From: Nocardioides sp. REDSEA-S33_B3
Lineage (GTDB): Bacteria; Actinomycetota; Actinomycetes; Propionibacteriales; Nocardioidaceae
NCBI GenBank assembly: GCA_001627335.1
Contig: LUPK01000013.1
Coordinates: forward strand, 1-64,000
DNA length: 64,000 bases
Direction: 5' to 3'
In this document: positions 26,393 through 35,488 of the stretch, in pieces
Numbering within the stretch: position 1 is the first letter of the stretch
Layout: each line of letters opens with the position of its first letter
Notes under the pieces: model-generated
What the model saw: only the letters and a program-made list of their open reading frames with translations
Database searches by the model: none
Told to the model about the DNA's origin: nothing
Program-made: the position numbers and the translations under genes

Positions 26393-26940
26393 GTGCGCAT
26401 CACTCCGCCGGCGGCACCGTTCGACCCGGAGGCGGCCGAGGCACTCGGGCCGATGATGCCGCCCGGCGTCCCCCGATCGCGCTGTTCCGCACGTTCGCCA
26501 AAGCCTAATGATGACCAAAGCCATGCAGGGTTGGGCGTACGAGCTGAGCCGCGATCTGTCTCACCGTGCGCGACCGCGAGATCCTCATCGACCGCACCTC
26601 GCCGCGTGCCGTTGCGAATACGAGTGGGGGTCCACATCGACTTCTTCGCGAGTCGGGTCGGCCTCACACAGGAGCAGATCACCTCCCTGACCCACGGAAG
26701 CGCGAGCGACCTGTGCTGGGCCTCGCCGCGCGACCGCCTCGTGGTCCGTGCAGCGGATGCACTCCACAACCACTCGACGATCTCAGTCTCGCTTCGGGAG
26801 CTGCTCTGCTCTCTGCCGAGGTCTACGAGGCCGAACTGCTCGACATTCTGCTGTTCTGCGGCTGGTACCACGCGATCTCCTTCGCTGCGAACTCCGCGGG
26901 AGTCCCGCTAGAGCCGAACGCCCCCACCTTCGAGAGTGTC
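26393..26940 (+). pseudogene. CMD/AhpD-like protein, multiple frameshifts
   Basis: Pieces in all three frames assemble to one CMD-type protein: ITPPAAPFDPEAAEALGPMM, MMTKAMQGWAYELSRDL, RDREILIDRTS, CRCEYEWG, VHIDFFASRVGLTQEQITSL, then ALLSAEVYEAELLDILLFCG and WYHAISFAANSAGVPLEP. The family is carboxymuconolactone decarboxylase-like. At least four indels are needed, so no intact product is made from the sequence as given. It is divergent from the HxlR remnant and immediately upstream of nadC, whose frame it joins. Confidence 0.6.
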
Positions 26941-26949
26941 CGCGCGACC

Positions 26950-27805
26950 GGAGGCGCCGGCTCTGCGCGAGACGCGCTGCGGCTCGCAGGCGCCGAACCG
27001 GACGCCGTGCTCAGTCTCCTTCGGGCAGCGATGGCCGAGGATCTCTCCGAAGCCGGCTACCTCACGTCGCTGGCCGTGGTTCCCTCCAACGTCCGCCTCG
27101 AGGTCGCCTTCACCTCCCGCCAGAACGGTGTCGCTTGCGGACTCCGCGTGGTAGCCCTCCTCTGCGAGGACATCATCGGCCCGTCTGTCACGCTCACGTC
27201 GTTGGTCGCAGACGGAGACCCGATCGCCCCTGGTCAGCAGCTGGCGTTTCTCCCGGCCCGCTCAGTAGTGGTAGCGGAACGAACGGCGCTGACCCACCTG
27301 AGCGGGATCGCGACCGCCACCCTGGGTCGACGCGGTCGACGGAACCGGCGTCGCGGTACATGACACCCGCAAGACCACACCGCTACTCCGCGCGCTTGAG
27401 AAGCACGCCGTGCGCTGCGGTGGAGGCACCAACTACCGCTACGGACTCTTCGACGAGATCGTCATCAAGGATAACCACATCGCAGCCGCCGGAGGCATCG
27501 CAAACGCACTCGGTGCGGTACCGGTGCAGAGCGAGGTCGAGGGCTTCGTCGAACTGGTCGAGGGTGTCGCCCACGGTGCCAGTCAGATCATGCTCGACAA
27601 CTTCGCCGTGAACGATATGCGCGTCGCCGTGGAACGTGTACGAGCCTGCTCACGCGACGTGCGCCTCGAGGCCAGCGGGGGCTTCAGTCTCCGAGATGCC
27701 CGCGAGATCGCGCTGACCGGCGTGGACTCGATCTCCATCGGCTCCATCACCCATTCCGCGCCGGCAATCGACATCGGCCTCGACGCGTTGTCGGCAGCCA
27801 GATGA
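26950..27805 (+). pseudogene. nadC: quinolinate phosphoribosyltransferase (NadC), frameshifted
   Basis: The N-terminal half (ALRLAGAEPDAVLSLLRAAM, RSVVVAERTALTHLSGIATA) and C-terminal half (VAVHDTRKTTPLLRALEKHA, CGGGTNYRYGLFDEIVIKDN, SIGSITHSAPAIDIGLD) of NadC are both well conserved but lie in different frames, broken near 27325 after ATAT. NadC normally makes nicotinate mononucleotide from quinolinate. An extra copy in a catabolic island containing ACMSD-like and RidA genes is suggestive, since quinolinate and aminomuconate are alternative fates of the same metabolite. The start is unclear because the CMD-like frame runs into it. A real loss or a one-base consensus error are both possible. 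Confidence 0.72.
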
Positions 27806-27865
27806 GGATGAGGAGCTAGCGCCTGAGGCGCGCCAGTGCGGTGCCCACGACTATGGCCACTAAGA

Positions 27866-30800
27866 TCAACCGACGACGAGCACCAGGTCGCCGCCGTCGA
27901 CGGCTTGGGTGCCGGGGATCGCGACTCGTTCGACCGTGCCCGCGACCGGCGCGGTGATCGAGGCCTCCATCTTCATGGCCTCGATGGTCGCGACCGTCTG
28001 GCCGACCTCGACCGTCGCGCCGGTCTCGACGATCACGGTCACCACGCCCTGGAACGGCGCGGCCACGTGGCCGGGCTTCGAGGTGTCGGCCTTCTCGGCG
28101 GCCGCGACCTCGGCGGAGACGCTCCTGTCGCGCACGGAGATGGGGCGGAGCTGGCCGTTGATGGTTGCCATCACGGTGCGGTTGCCGCGCTCATCGGGCT
28201 CGCTGATCGCCTGCAGCCCGAGCAGGATCGTCTTGCCCTCCTCGATCGTGACCTCGTGCTCGTCGCCGCGCCGCAGCCCGTAGAGGTAGTCGATGGTCGG
28301 AAGCACAGAGACGTCGCCGTGGGTCTCGCGGGCCTCAGTGAAGTCCTTGGTGGGTCCGGGAAAGAGCAGCTGGTTGAGGGTCTCGCGACGGACCCGGGAG
28401 CTGCCGACGGTGAGCGCCTCGGACTGCTCCGCGGTCACCTCGCCGATTGACGGCTTCCAGGTGCGGCCGGCCAGGGCCTTGGTTCGGAACGGGTCGGGCC
28501 AGCCGCCGGGCGGGTCGCCGAGCTCGCCGTGAAGAAAGCCGATCACGGAGTCAGGGATGTCGAACTTCGAGGGGTTCACGGCGAACTCGGCGGGATCGGC
28601 GCTGACGCCGACGAGCGCGAGCGCGAGATCGCCGACGACCTTACTGCTCGGGGTGACCTTGGGGATGTGGCCCAGGATGTCGTTGGCGGCGGCGTACATG
28701 TCCTCGACCTGCTCGAACTTCTCGCCGAGTCCGAGAGCGATGGCCTGCTGACGGAGGTTGGAGAGCTGGCCGCCAGGGATCTCGTGTCGGTAGACGCGGC
28801 CGGTGGGGGCGGGGAGGCCGGACTCGAACGGTTCGTAGACCCTCCGGGTGGCCTCCCAGTAGGGCTCGAGGGCGTTGACGGCGGCGAGGGAGAGCCCGGT
28901 CTCGCGGTCGGAGTGGTCGGTCGCGGACACGAGTGCGGAGAGAGCGGGCTGCGAGGTGGTGCCGGCCATGGATGCGCAGGCGGCGTCGACGGCGTCGACG
29001 CCGGCGTCGATGGCGGCGAGGAGGGTGCCGAGCTGGCCGCCGGGGGTGTCGTGGGTGTGGAGGTGGACGGGGAGGTCGAAGCGTTCGCGCAGGGCGATGA
29101 CCAGGGTGCGGGCAGCGGGGGCGCGGAGGAGGCCGGCCATGTCCTTGATCGCGAGGACGTGGGCGCCGGCGTCGACGATCCGCTCGGCGAGCCGCAGGTA
29201 GTAGTCGAGGGTGTAGAGCGTCTCGTCGGGGCTGGAGAGGTCGCCGGTGTAGCAGAGCGCGACCTCGGCCAGTGTGGTGCCGGTCTCGCGGACGGCCTCG
29301 ATCGCGGGGCGCATCTGCTCGACGTCGTTGAGGGCGTCAAAAATCCGGAACACGTCCAGGCCGGTGGCGGCGGCTTCCTGCACGAAGGCGCGGGTGACGG
29401 CGGTGGGGTACGGCGTGTAGCCGACGGTGCTGCGGCCGCGAAGCAGCATCTGGAGCATCACGTTCGGGACGGCCTGGCGCAACGCGGCCAGCCGCTCCCA
29501 GGGGTCCTCGGACAGGAACCGCAGTGCGACGTCGTAGGTCGCGCCGCCCCAGCACTCTAGCGACCACAACTCCGGTGTGGTCCGGGCGACGTGCCCGGCC
29601 ACACCGAGCAGGTCGCGAGTGCGGACCCGGGTCGCGAGCAGCGACTGGTGTGCGTCGCGGAACGTGGTGTCGGTGACCGCGACCTGTGCCTGCTCGCGCA
29701 GGGCCCGCGCGAATGCCTCGGGTCCGAGGGCGAGCAGCCGCTGACGGGTGCCGTCCGGCGGCGGGACGCGCAGGTCGACCGGCGGCAGCTTCGAGGCGGG
29801 GTCCACGCTGACCGGCGCCGGCCCGTTCGGTTGGTTCACCGTGACGTCGGCGAGGAAGGTCATCAGCTTGGTGCCGCGGTCACCGGCGGCGCGGGCCTGG
29901 AGCAGCTGCGGGTGCGTCTCGATGAAGCTGGTGGTGACCCGTCCGGCCGCGAAGCTCGGGTCGTCGAGGACGGCCTGGAGGAACGCGATGTTGGTCGTGA
30001 CGCCGCGGATCCGGAACTCCGCGATTGCCCGCCGGGCCTTGGCGACGGCGTCCCCGAAGGTCCGACCCCGGCAGGTGAGCTTGGACAGCATCGAGTCGAA
30101 GTGCGCGGACACCTCGGCGCCGGTGTAGGTGGTGCCGCCGTCGATGCGGACTCCGCCGCCGCCGGGGGAGCGGTACGTCGTGATGATCCCGGTGTCGGGG
30201 CGGAAGCTGTTGGCGGGGTCCTCGGTGGTGATCCGGCACTGCAGCGCGGAACCGCGGAGCTGGACGGTGTCCTGGGACAGCCCGAGGTCGGCGAACGTCG
30301 CGCCGGAAGCGATCCGCAACTGGGCTTGGACGAGGTCGACGTCGGTGACCTCCTCGGTCACGGTGTGTTCGACCTGGATGCGGGGGTTCATCTCGATGAA
30401 GACGTAGTTACCGTCGGGGTCAAGGAGGAACTCGACCGTGCCGGCGTTGCGGTAGCCGATTTCGCGGGCGAACCGCACCGCGTCGGCGCACATGCGGTCG
30501 CGCAGCTCGGGGTCGAGGTTCGGGGCCGGGGCGATCTCGACGACCTTCTGGTGCCGCCGCTGCACCGAGCAGTCCCGCTCGAAAAGGTGCATCACCTCAC
30601 CCGCGGCGTCGGCCAGGATCTGTACCTCGATGTGACGGGGGTCGGTGACCGCCTGCTCGATGAAGACCGTCGGGTCGCCGAAGGCGCCCTCGGCCTCGCG
30701 CATGCAGGTCTCCACGGCCTCACGCAGGTCCTCGACCCGGTTCACCCGCCGCATGCCGCGGCCGCCGCCACCGGCGACCGCCTTGACGAAAAGCGGGAGC

Positions 30801-31264
30801 CGCAGCGTCTCCGCGGCCGCGACCAGGGCGTCCACGTCGGTCGACGGGTCCACACTGGCGAGCGTCGGGACGCCGGCCGCCTTGGCCGCCGCGATGGCGC
30901 GGGCCTTGTTGCCCGTCAGCTCAAGGATGGCCGCCGAGGGCCCGACGAAGGTGATGCCGGCGTCGGCGCAGGCCTCGGCCAGGGCCGGGTTCTCGGACAG
31001 GAACCCGTAGCCGGGGTAGACGGCGTCCGCGCCGGCGTTGAGGGCGACCTGCACGACCGCGTCCGGGTCCAGGTACGCCCGGACCGGGTGGCCGCGCTCG
31101 CCGATCTCGTAGGACTCGTCCGCCTTCAGCCGGTGCTCGGACCCGCGGTCCTCGTAGGGGAACACCGCGACAGTGCGCGCGCCGAGCTCGTACGCCGCGC
31201 GGAACGCGCGGATCGCGATCTCGCCGCGATTAGCGACCAGCACCTTCACGAATCCGTTGGTCAC
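27866..31264 (-). CDS. pyc: pyruvate carboxylase
   Basis: 1132 residues, full length. Biotin carboxylase domain about 1-460 (VLVANRGEIAIRAFRAAYEL, AGGGGRGMRRV, FIEMNPRIQVEHTVTEEVTD), carboxyltransferase domain about 530-1000 (DTTFRDAHQSLLATRVRTRD), and C-terminal biotinyl domain with the lysine in IEAMKMEASITAP. It makes oxaloacetate from pyruvate and CO2, replenishing the TCA cycle when pyruvate comes from ring cleavage. It lies 121 bp downstream of the catechol 2,3-dioxygenase on the same strand, so may be co-transcribed. Its GC content looks higher than its island neighbours, which may mean a separate origin. Confidence 0.96.
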   Translation of the reverse strand: MTNGFVKVLVANRGEIAIRAFRAAYELGARTVAVFPYEDRGSEHRLKADESYEIGERGHPVRAYLDPDAVVQVALNAGADAVYPGYGFLSENPALAEACADAGITFVGPSAAILELTGNKARAIAAAKAAGVPTLASVDPSTDVDALVAAAETLRLPLFVKAVAGGGGRGMRRVNRVEDLREAVETCMREAEGAFGDPTVFIEQAVTDPRHIEVQILADAAGEVMHLFERDCSVQRRHQKVVEIAPAPNLDPELRDRMCADAVRFAREIGYRNAGTVEFLLDPDGNYVFIEMNPRIQVEHTVTEEVTDVDLVQAQLRIASGATFADLGLSQDTVQLRGSALQCRITTEDPANSFRPDTGIITTYRSPGGGGVRIDGGTTYTGAEVSAHFDSMLSKLTCRGRTFGDAVAKARRAIAEFRIRGVTTNIAFLQAVLDDPSFAAGRVTTSFIETHPQLLQARAAGDRGTKLMTFLADVTVNQPNGPAPVSVDPASKLPPVDLRVPPPDGTRQRLLALGPEAFARALREQAQVAVTDTTFRDAHQSLLATRVRTRDLLGVAGHVARTTPELWSLECWGGATYDVALRFLSEDPWERLAALRQAVPNVMLQMLLRGRSTVGYTPYPTAVTRAFVQEAAATGLDVFRIFDALNDVEQMRPAIEAVRETGTTLAEVALCYTGDLSSPDETLYTLDYYLRLAERIVDAGAHVLAIKDMAGLLRAPAARTLVIALRERFDLPVHLHTHDTPGGQLGTLLAAIDAGVDAVDAACASMAGTTSQPALSALVSATDHSDRETGLSLAAVNALEPYWEATRRVYEPFESGLPAPTGRVYRHEIPGGQLSNLRQQAIALGLGEKFEQVEDMYAAANDILGHIPKVTPSSKVVGDLALALVGVSADPAEFAVNPSKFDIPDSVIGFLHGELGDPPGGWPDPFRTKALAGRTWKPSIGEVTAEQSEALTVGSSRVRRETLNQLLFPGPTKDFTEARETHGDVSVLPTIDYLYGLRRGDEHEVTIEEGKTILLGLQAISEPDERGNRTVMATINGQLRPISVRDRSVSAEVAAAEKADTSKPGHVAAPFQGVVTVIVETGATVEVGQTVATIEAMKMEASITAPVAGTVERVAIPGTQAVDGGDLVLVVG

Positions 31265-31385
31265 TGGAGTGCTCCTTGATCTCTCTCAAGAGAACGCGTC
31301 TTGCGCGCGCAGGGGTACCGACCACCGCTTGCCATGGCTGCAAGTCCAGCGACCCGGTTCGTCAAAACGATTCGCGACGTGCGTC

Positions 31386-32351
31386 TCAGACAACCGGCGT
31401 GGCGTGTGTATGAAAGGTCTCCGGGACATCCTGTCCCCACGCCGTGGAGCGAGCTTCAGATTCGGTGTTCCACGTCACGGGTTCCCAATCCGGAGCAGTG
31501 ATGTGCAACCCGCCAAAAATGAGTTCGACGCGGTTTCCTCCGGGTTCGAGGACGTAGAGGAAGAACCCCTGCGTCCTAAGGTGCTTCGCCGGCCCGAACT
31601 CAATGGGCGTGCCCAGTTCCATGAACAGGTCGGCGGCTCGAAGGATTGCCGAGCTGTCCTCGACGGCGTACGCGATGTGGTGCAGGCGCCCATGTTGTCC
31701 CGCTACCGGTTCCCGAGTGATTGCCAGATCGTGCGCCTTGTTCATCAAACTCATCCACGCGCCTACTTCTGGTGCGCCTGGAGGGACAAGTCGCTCGCGC
31801 AGTTTGAAGCCCAGCGTGCTCGACATGAACTCGCGCGCTTCAGGAACACCGCCGGCCAAGACGTTCAAGTGGTCGATCCGAGCGGCGCCAACTCCCCGAC
31901 TCACGGAACTCTGGGGCTGATTCAAGAGGTAGGACGTCGAATCTTCGGATGCAACGTAGCGTTCGGATTCGTAGTAGATCTCCATGAGCTGGCCACTGGG
32001 CGAGCGAAATTGGAACGCCGCTCCATGGCCGATGTCACCGTCGATCCATTCGCCAGCCACACCTTGGTTCCGCAGAGCGGACACCCTGCGTGCGAGCGCG
32101 GCGGCGCTGGTTGTACGCCATCCCACGTGACCGAGGCCAGCGACAGGGGCGGCGGTCAGTTTCAGTGTGCTGAGGTCATGGTCGCCCCAGCCCCTCAAGT
32201 AGACGCTGGATCCTGTTACGGCCACCATCGTGAGCCCGTACACCTCGAGGAAGAACGCCAGACTTTCGTCGAAGCGAGGTGTCAGCAGTTCAACGTGACC
32301 TAAATGGGCCAGATCGTAGATCGGTTCCTCCGCCGCCTGCGTCTCAGGCAT
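31386..32351 (-). CDS. catechol 2,3-dioxygenase-family extradiol dioxygenase
   Basis: 321 residues, two VOC domains as in type I extradiol dioxygenases. N-domain about 15-140 (LGHVELLTPRFDESLAFFLE); C-domain about 155-290. The facial triad is visible: His in IDHLNVL or LGHVEL, His in RLHHIAYAVED (about 224) and Glu in PGGNRVELIFGG (about 280). It opens an ortho-dihydroxylated (or aminohydroxylated) ring adjacent to the hydroxyls. The start overlaps the upstream CMD stop by 8 bp. This is the best ring-cleavage candidate in the window. Confidence 0.88.
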   Translation of the reverse strand: MPETQAAEEPIYDLAHLGHVELLTPRFDESLAFFLEVYGLTMVAVTGSSVYLRGWGDHDLSTLKLTAAPVAGLGHVGWRTTSAAALARRVSALRNQGVAGEWIDGDIGHGAAFQFRSPSGQLMEIYYESERYVASEDSTSYLLNQPQSSVSRGVGAARIDHLNVLAGGVPEAREFMSSTLGFKLRERLVPPGAPEVGAWMSLMNKAHDLAITREPVAGQHGRLHHIAYAVEDSSAILRAADLFMELGTPIEFGPAKHLRTQGFFLYVLEPGGNRVELIFGGLHITAPDWEPVTWNTESEARSTAWGQDVPETFHTHATPVV

Positions 32352-32769
32352 GACCTTGGGTCTCCATCAGAGCGATGTCAGCCAACACTTGGGGTCCCCG
32401 GTTGGCGGCTGAGTATCCAGTGAAGAGGAAGGCCAGGTTGACGACCGCCTGCAGCTCGTCCCAGCTTGCACCGGCCCTCCGAGCGGCGAGGCCGTGGAGT
32501 GCCGCGGCATCGCTCAACTTCGAGTGGAGAACTCCGAAGAGAACGAGTTGAACCGTCTTTTGGTCCAAGGCCTCGGGGTACATCGCTAGATGTCGCAGTT
32601 TCTCCTGCGCGAGGAGCAGGGCGGGATCACGCTGTGCTTCTGCGTCGAAGCGTGCAGCGACACGTGAGGGGACGAAGCCGACGAGTTCTTCGTAGGTGGC
32701 GCGGAGGGCCGCAATCGTCTGCTCCTCATCCACGCTCGTCTGACGGATGCGGGACAGTTCATCACTCAC
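32344..32769 (-). CDS. carboxymuconolactone decarboxylase-family protein 2
   Basis: 141 residues, CMD fold: TIAALRATYEELVGFVPSRV, EKLRHLAMYPEALDQKTVQL, VLHSKLSDAAALHGLAARRA. It lacks the AhpD CxxC. It starts at GTG 32769, overlapping CMD 1 by 8 bp; its end overlaps the dioxygenase by 8 bp. The tight triple overlap implies equimolar products, and CMD 1 and 2 may form a hetero-oligomer. Role likely decarboxylation or isomerisation of the ring-cleavage product; not an antioxidant AhpD. Confidence 0.82.
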   Translation of the reverse strand: MSDELSRIRQTSVDEEQTIAALRATYEELVGFVPSRVAARFDAEAQRDPALLLAQEKLRHLAMYPEALDQKTVQLVLFGVLHSKLSDAAALHGLAARRAGASWDELQAVVNLAFLFTGYSAANRGPQVLADIALMETQGHA

Positions 32770-33175
32770 TGTCGTTGCCTTCGAGTGGAATCGCGATGCC
32801 CTTGGCGGCGAAGACCGCCTTGGCGACATCGAGGCCGCGGATTGTGCGGGGGTGTCCTGCATAGATCGACACGTGGAAGATCGCTTCGATGATCTCAGCC
32901 GGGCTGACCCCGACATGGAGGGCTCCGCGCATGTGCGCGGTGAGCAGCTTTTCGGTATCGCCAAGCGCGGTCAGGACTGCCACGTTGATGAGCTGGCGTT
33001 GCTGATGCGACAGATCGGGGCGGCCGTAGACGTCCGCGAACCCGGTCTCTACAACGAACTTGAAGAAGTCCGGGCTGATCTCGCTGATCGGATTCCCAAT
33101 CCTCGCGAGAGACCCGGACCCGTGGATCTCGTTCATGATTTCGATACCGCGGTCGTACTTCGTGTCCTGTGACAT
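32762..33175 (-). CDS. carboxymuconolactone decarboxylase-family protein 1
   Basis: 137 residues. Close to gamma-carboxymuconolactone decarboxylase: YDRGIEIMNEIHG at the N-terminus, SPDFFKFVVETGFADVYGRP, LSHQQRQLINVAVLTALGDT and LTAHMRGALHVGVSPAEIIE with the conserved His and Glu of the active site. In the classic beta-ketoadipate route it converts 4-carboxymuconolactone to enol-lactone; here there is no PcaB or PcaG/H, so a related substrate is likely. First gene of the minus-strand operon, about 170 bp from the operator at 33346. Confidence 0.87.
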   Translation of the reverse strand: MSQDTKYDRGIEIMNEIHGSGSLARIGNPISEISPDFFKFVVETGFADVYGRPDLSHQQRQLINVAVLTALGDTEKLLTAHMRGALHVGVSPAEIIEAIFHVSIYAGHPRTIRGLDVAKAVFAAKGIAIPLEGNDSE

Positions 33176-33345
33176 GCGAGTTCCTCCATTGTCGAAGTTG
33201 TGGCGGCGAGCTTCGAACTTCATCGAGCGCGCGCCCGGCGCTCGGCCTCCGCGCCGAAACCACATCCGAACTTGTCCGATCAGGCGTGCGCCGGACTGTT
33301 GTTCAGTCGCCGGCTTCGCTGCGAGCGCAGACCAGCAGCCCGAGA

Positions 33346-33359
33346 TTCTGTACACAGAA
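33346..33359. promoter_or_regulatory. TTCTGTACACAGAA operator (minus-strand operon)
   Basis: Inverted repeat TTCTGT/ACAGAA-like site 171 bp upstream of the CMD 1 start, in the divergent promoter region 33176-33460. It faces the site at 33437, suggesting that one regulator controls both divergent operons. Confidence 0.6.
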
Positions 33360-33436
33360 GTCGAGGCAAGTCAACGCCCAACTGAGCGCGAACTCTGCGA
33401 TTGACATGCCTGGATCTCAGATCTATGGTGGAAGAA

Positions 33437-33446
33437 CTGCATACAG
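33437..33446. promoter_or_regulatory. CTGCATACAG operator (plus-strand operon)
   Basis: Lies only 14 bp upstream of the ATG at 33461 and just before the GGAGG ribosome site, so bound protein would block initiation of the long plus-strand operon. Confidence 0.6.
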
Positions 33447-33460
33447 ATAATGGAGGCACG

Positions 33461-34540
33461 ATGAAGGCGATTAGGCCGCCGAGGACACCGCGGGGCTTGG
33501 CGTTCACCCCCGGCTACGCCCTCAACCCTGGGGCGCGGATCATCCCGTTGGGAGTGGTCACCCCCGAACGGGACGGTGCCGTCAATCCATCGATTGCCCA
33601 ACAGACCGCGGACTGCCTCGCGAACGTTGACGACATGCTGGCCCGACTTGGCAACAGCGCTCGTGCCGTCAAGATGACGCTCTGCATGACCGACGTGAGA
33701 GAGGTCTGGGACAGCAACGCCGTCTTCGACAAGCACTACGCCAGCGACGAACGCCCGAATCCCGCCAAGACACTCCTTGAGGTCTCGGCCTGCTCGGTGC
33801 CGGGTGCACGTTTCGAAGTAGACGTCTGGGCGGTCGTTGAGCCCGACGGCGGCTCAGTGACTCGGGCCGGAGACGTGCGGGTTGCCCACGGGCAGGCCGG
33901 TGAAGCAGCCGGTGCTGGCCTCGAGGCTGAGTTGGAGAGCTGTGTCAATGCGATCGATCAGGCACTAGCCGCCTCGCGCGATGACCGGGCGCAGGTCGCA
34001 AGGCTCGCTGTGCACCTCGCCGACATGAGTGACTGGTCGCTCTGCCGGCAGATCCTGGAAAGGCAGTTCGACCCGGCTCAGACGGTGCTGGTGCCACTGG
34101 CGGTTACGAAGGTCGGCCAGGTGGGTGCCCGCGTTGAGCTCAGTGCCTGGACCGAAGGGCCTGCTCAGCCGGCCAACGCCGGCGATCCGACGATCCTTGC
34201 GATCTCCGGCAGCGCGGCGATTCCGATGTACATCGGCGGCGAGGCTTCGGATCTTTACAAGTATCGACCTGTGGCAGACATCCGCGATCAGGTCGAGGTC
34301 TGTCTGAACAACTACGCGAACATCCTCCAGACAGCTGGCTCCAGTTGGGACGACATCTTCGAAACAACTTGGCACCTCACTGACCGACGGGAATGGGACG
34401 CCGTTGCAGAGGTTGTCGAGAAGTGGTTTGGACGACCTGTCCCTAACCCCACGGTGATCGAAGTCCCCAAGTTCGTTCTCCCCGGAGTGCGAGTCGAGAT
34501 TGATATGTGGGGAACCATCCCCGCTGGCGGAACGGCGTAG
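33461..34540 (+). CDS. triple RidA/YjgF-domain protein
   Basis: 359 residues made of three consecutive RidA-like domains (about 10-125, 130-240, 245-355), each ending in a beta strand of the type FEVDVWAVVE, VELSAWTEG or VEIDMWGTI. RidA proteins hydrolyse enamines/imines; 2-aminomuconate deaminases also use this fold. The catalytic Arg of canonical RidA sits in a P-A-R-S motif. Here the three equivalents read PAKT, PAQT and NPTV, so none has the Arg, as in Rid4-7 subfamilies. It could be a deaminase with another mechanism or a scaffold. ATG 33461 follows GGAGG. First gene of an eight-gene operon. Confidence 0.85.
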   Translation: MKAIRPPRTPRGLAFTPGYALNPGARIIPLGVVTPERDGAVNPSIAQQTADCLANVDDMLARLGNSARAVKMTLCMTDVREVWDSNAVFDKHYASDERPNPAKTLLEVSACSVPGARFEVDVWAVVEPDGGSVTRAGDVRVAHGQAGEAAGAGLEAELESCVNAIDQALAASRDDRAQVARLAVHLADMSDWSLCRQILERQFDPAQTVLVPLAVTKVGQVGARVELSAWTEGPAQPANAGDPTILAISGSAAIPMYIGGEASDLYKYRPVADIRDQVEVCLNNYANILQTAGSSWDDIFETTWHLTDRREWDAVAEVVEKWFGRPVPNPTVIEVPKFVLPGVRVEIDMWGTIPAGGTA

Positions 34541-34551
34541 GGGCTGCGTCG

Positions 34552-35331
34552 ATGGACATCGCCCAGAAGAGCGCCCTAGTCGTTGGCGGTTCACAAGGTC
34601 TCGGCGAAGCAACGGTACGTGCCCTTGTTGCCGCTGGCGCCTTTGTGGTTATCGCCGACGTGAACGAGGAGGAGGGCACTCGCCTTGCGGCCGAACTGGG
34701 TGACCGGGCGCTCTTCGTCAAGGCGGACGTCGCGGATGCCGGTCAGGTCGCGTCTGCGGTGTCCGTCGCTGCCGAGGCGGCAGGGGGATTGCGTATCTCC
34801 GTTTGCTGCGCAGGAATCACCGCGCAGCAACCCATCGCCGACGAGAGTGGGCCGCACTCTCTCCAGACGTTCGTCGATGTCATGAACGTCAACCTGCTCG
34901 GCACGTTCAACGTGCTACGCGAGGCGTCCGCGGCCATGGTCGCCAACGAGCCGAGCGTGAGTGGCGAGCGGGGGGTCTGCATCAATGTTGCCTCCATCAC
35001 TGCCCTCGATGGGCCGCGGGGATCCATTGCCTACACGGCATCCAAGGCGGCCGTCGTGGGGATGACACTGCCGGCGGCACGAGATCTCGCCAGTACTGGC
35101 ATCCGGGTCTGCGCCATCGCGCCAGGCACATTCGACACCCCAATGACCCGTCATGTCCCGGATGCTCTGCGCGAGCATCTCAGTGCCGCACAGATGTGGC
35201 CACAACGCTTCGGGCGCCCGGACGAGTTCGCAGCGCTCGTGTGCCATATCGCGACTAACGAGATGCTAAACGGCGAGACCATCCGTCTTGACGGCGCCGT
35301 GCGGGTCCCACCTATTCGGAAGAGCACCTAG
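34552..35331 (+). CDS. SDR-family dehydrogenase (HSD10-like)
   Basis: 259 residues: VVGGSQGLGEATVRAL cofactor motif, VIADVNEEEG (Asp favouring NAD+), NVASITALDG with catalytic Ser, and YTASKAAVVGM (Tyr/Lys). The ALVVGGSQGLG start and RPDEFAALVCHIATNEMLNG tail resemble type-2 3-hydroxyacyl-CoA dehydrogenases. Likely oxidises a hydroxyl intermediate with NAD+. ATG 34552, 11 bp after the RidA gene. Confidence 0.87.
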   Translation: MDIAQKSALVVGGSQGLGEATVRALVAAGAFVVIADVNEEEGTRLAAELGDRALFVKADVADAGQVASAVSVAAEAAGGLRISVCCAGITAQQPIADESGPHSLQTFVDVMNVNLLGTFNVLREASAAMVANEPSVSGERGVCINVASITALDGPRGSIAYTASKAAVVGMTLPAARDLASTGIRVCAIAPGTFDTPMTRHVPDALREHLSAAQMWPQRFGRPDEFAALVCHIATNEMLNGETIRLDGAVRVPPIRKST

Positions 35332-35488
35332 CGTGCGTCCACCCTCGTCGCCGCACCGGTGGCGGAGTCATTCGTCAGTGGCTCCTAGCGCGTAGACGCA
35401 TTGTGCGATCTCTACGCCGGGCAGGCAACTGATGCGGCGACCAATCTCGTAGTCCGTGGCAGCACACTTCGTTAGTAAGGATTCGATC

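Noticed and set aside
27836..29560. Plus-strand frames of 204 and 343 codons
   Set aside because: Antisense to the biotinyl and carboxyltransferase parts of pyruvate carboxylase; composition is typical of shadows.
29591..31279. Plus-strand open frame of 562 codons
   Set aside because: Antisense to pyruvate carboxylase; high-GC third positions create long shadow frames. No domain or motif.
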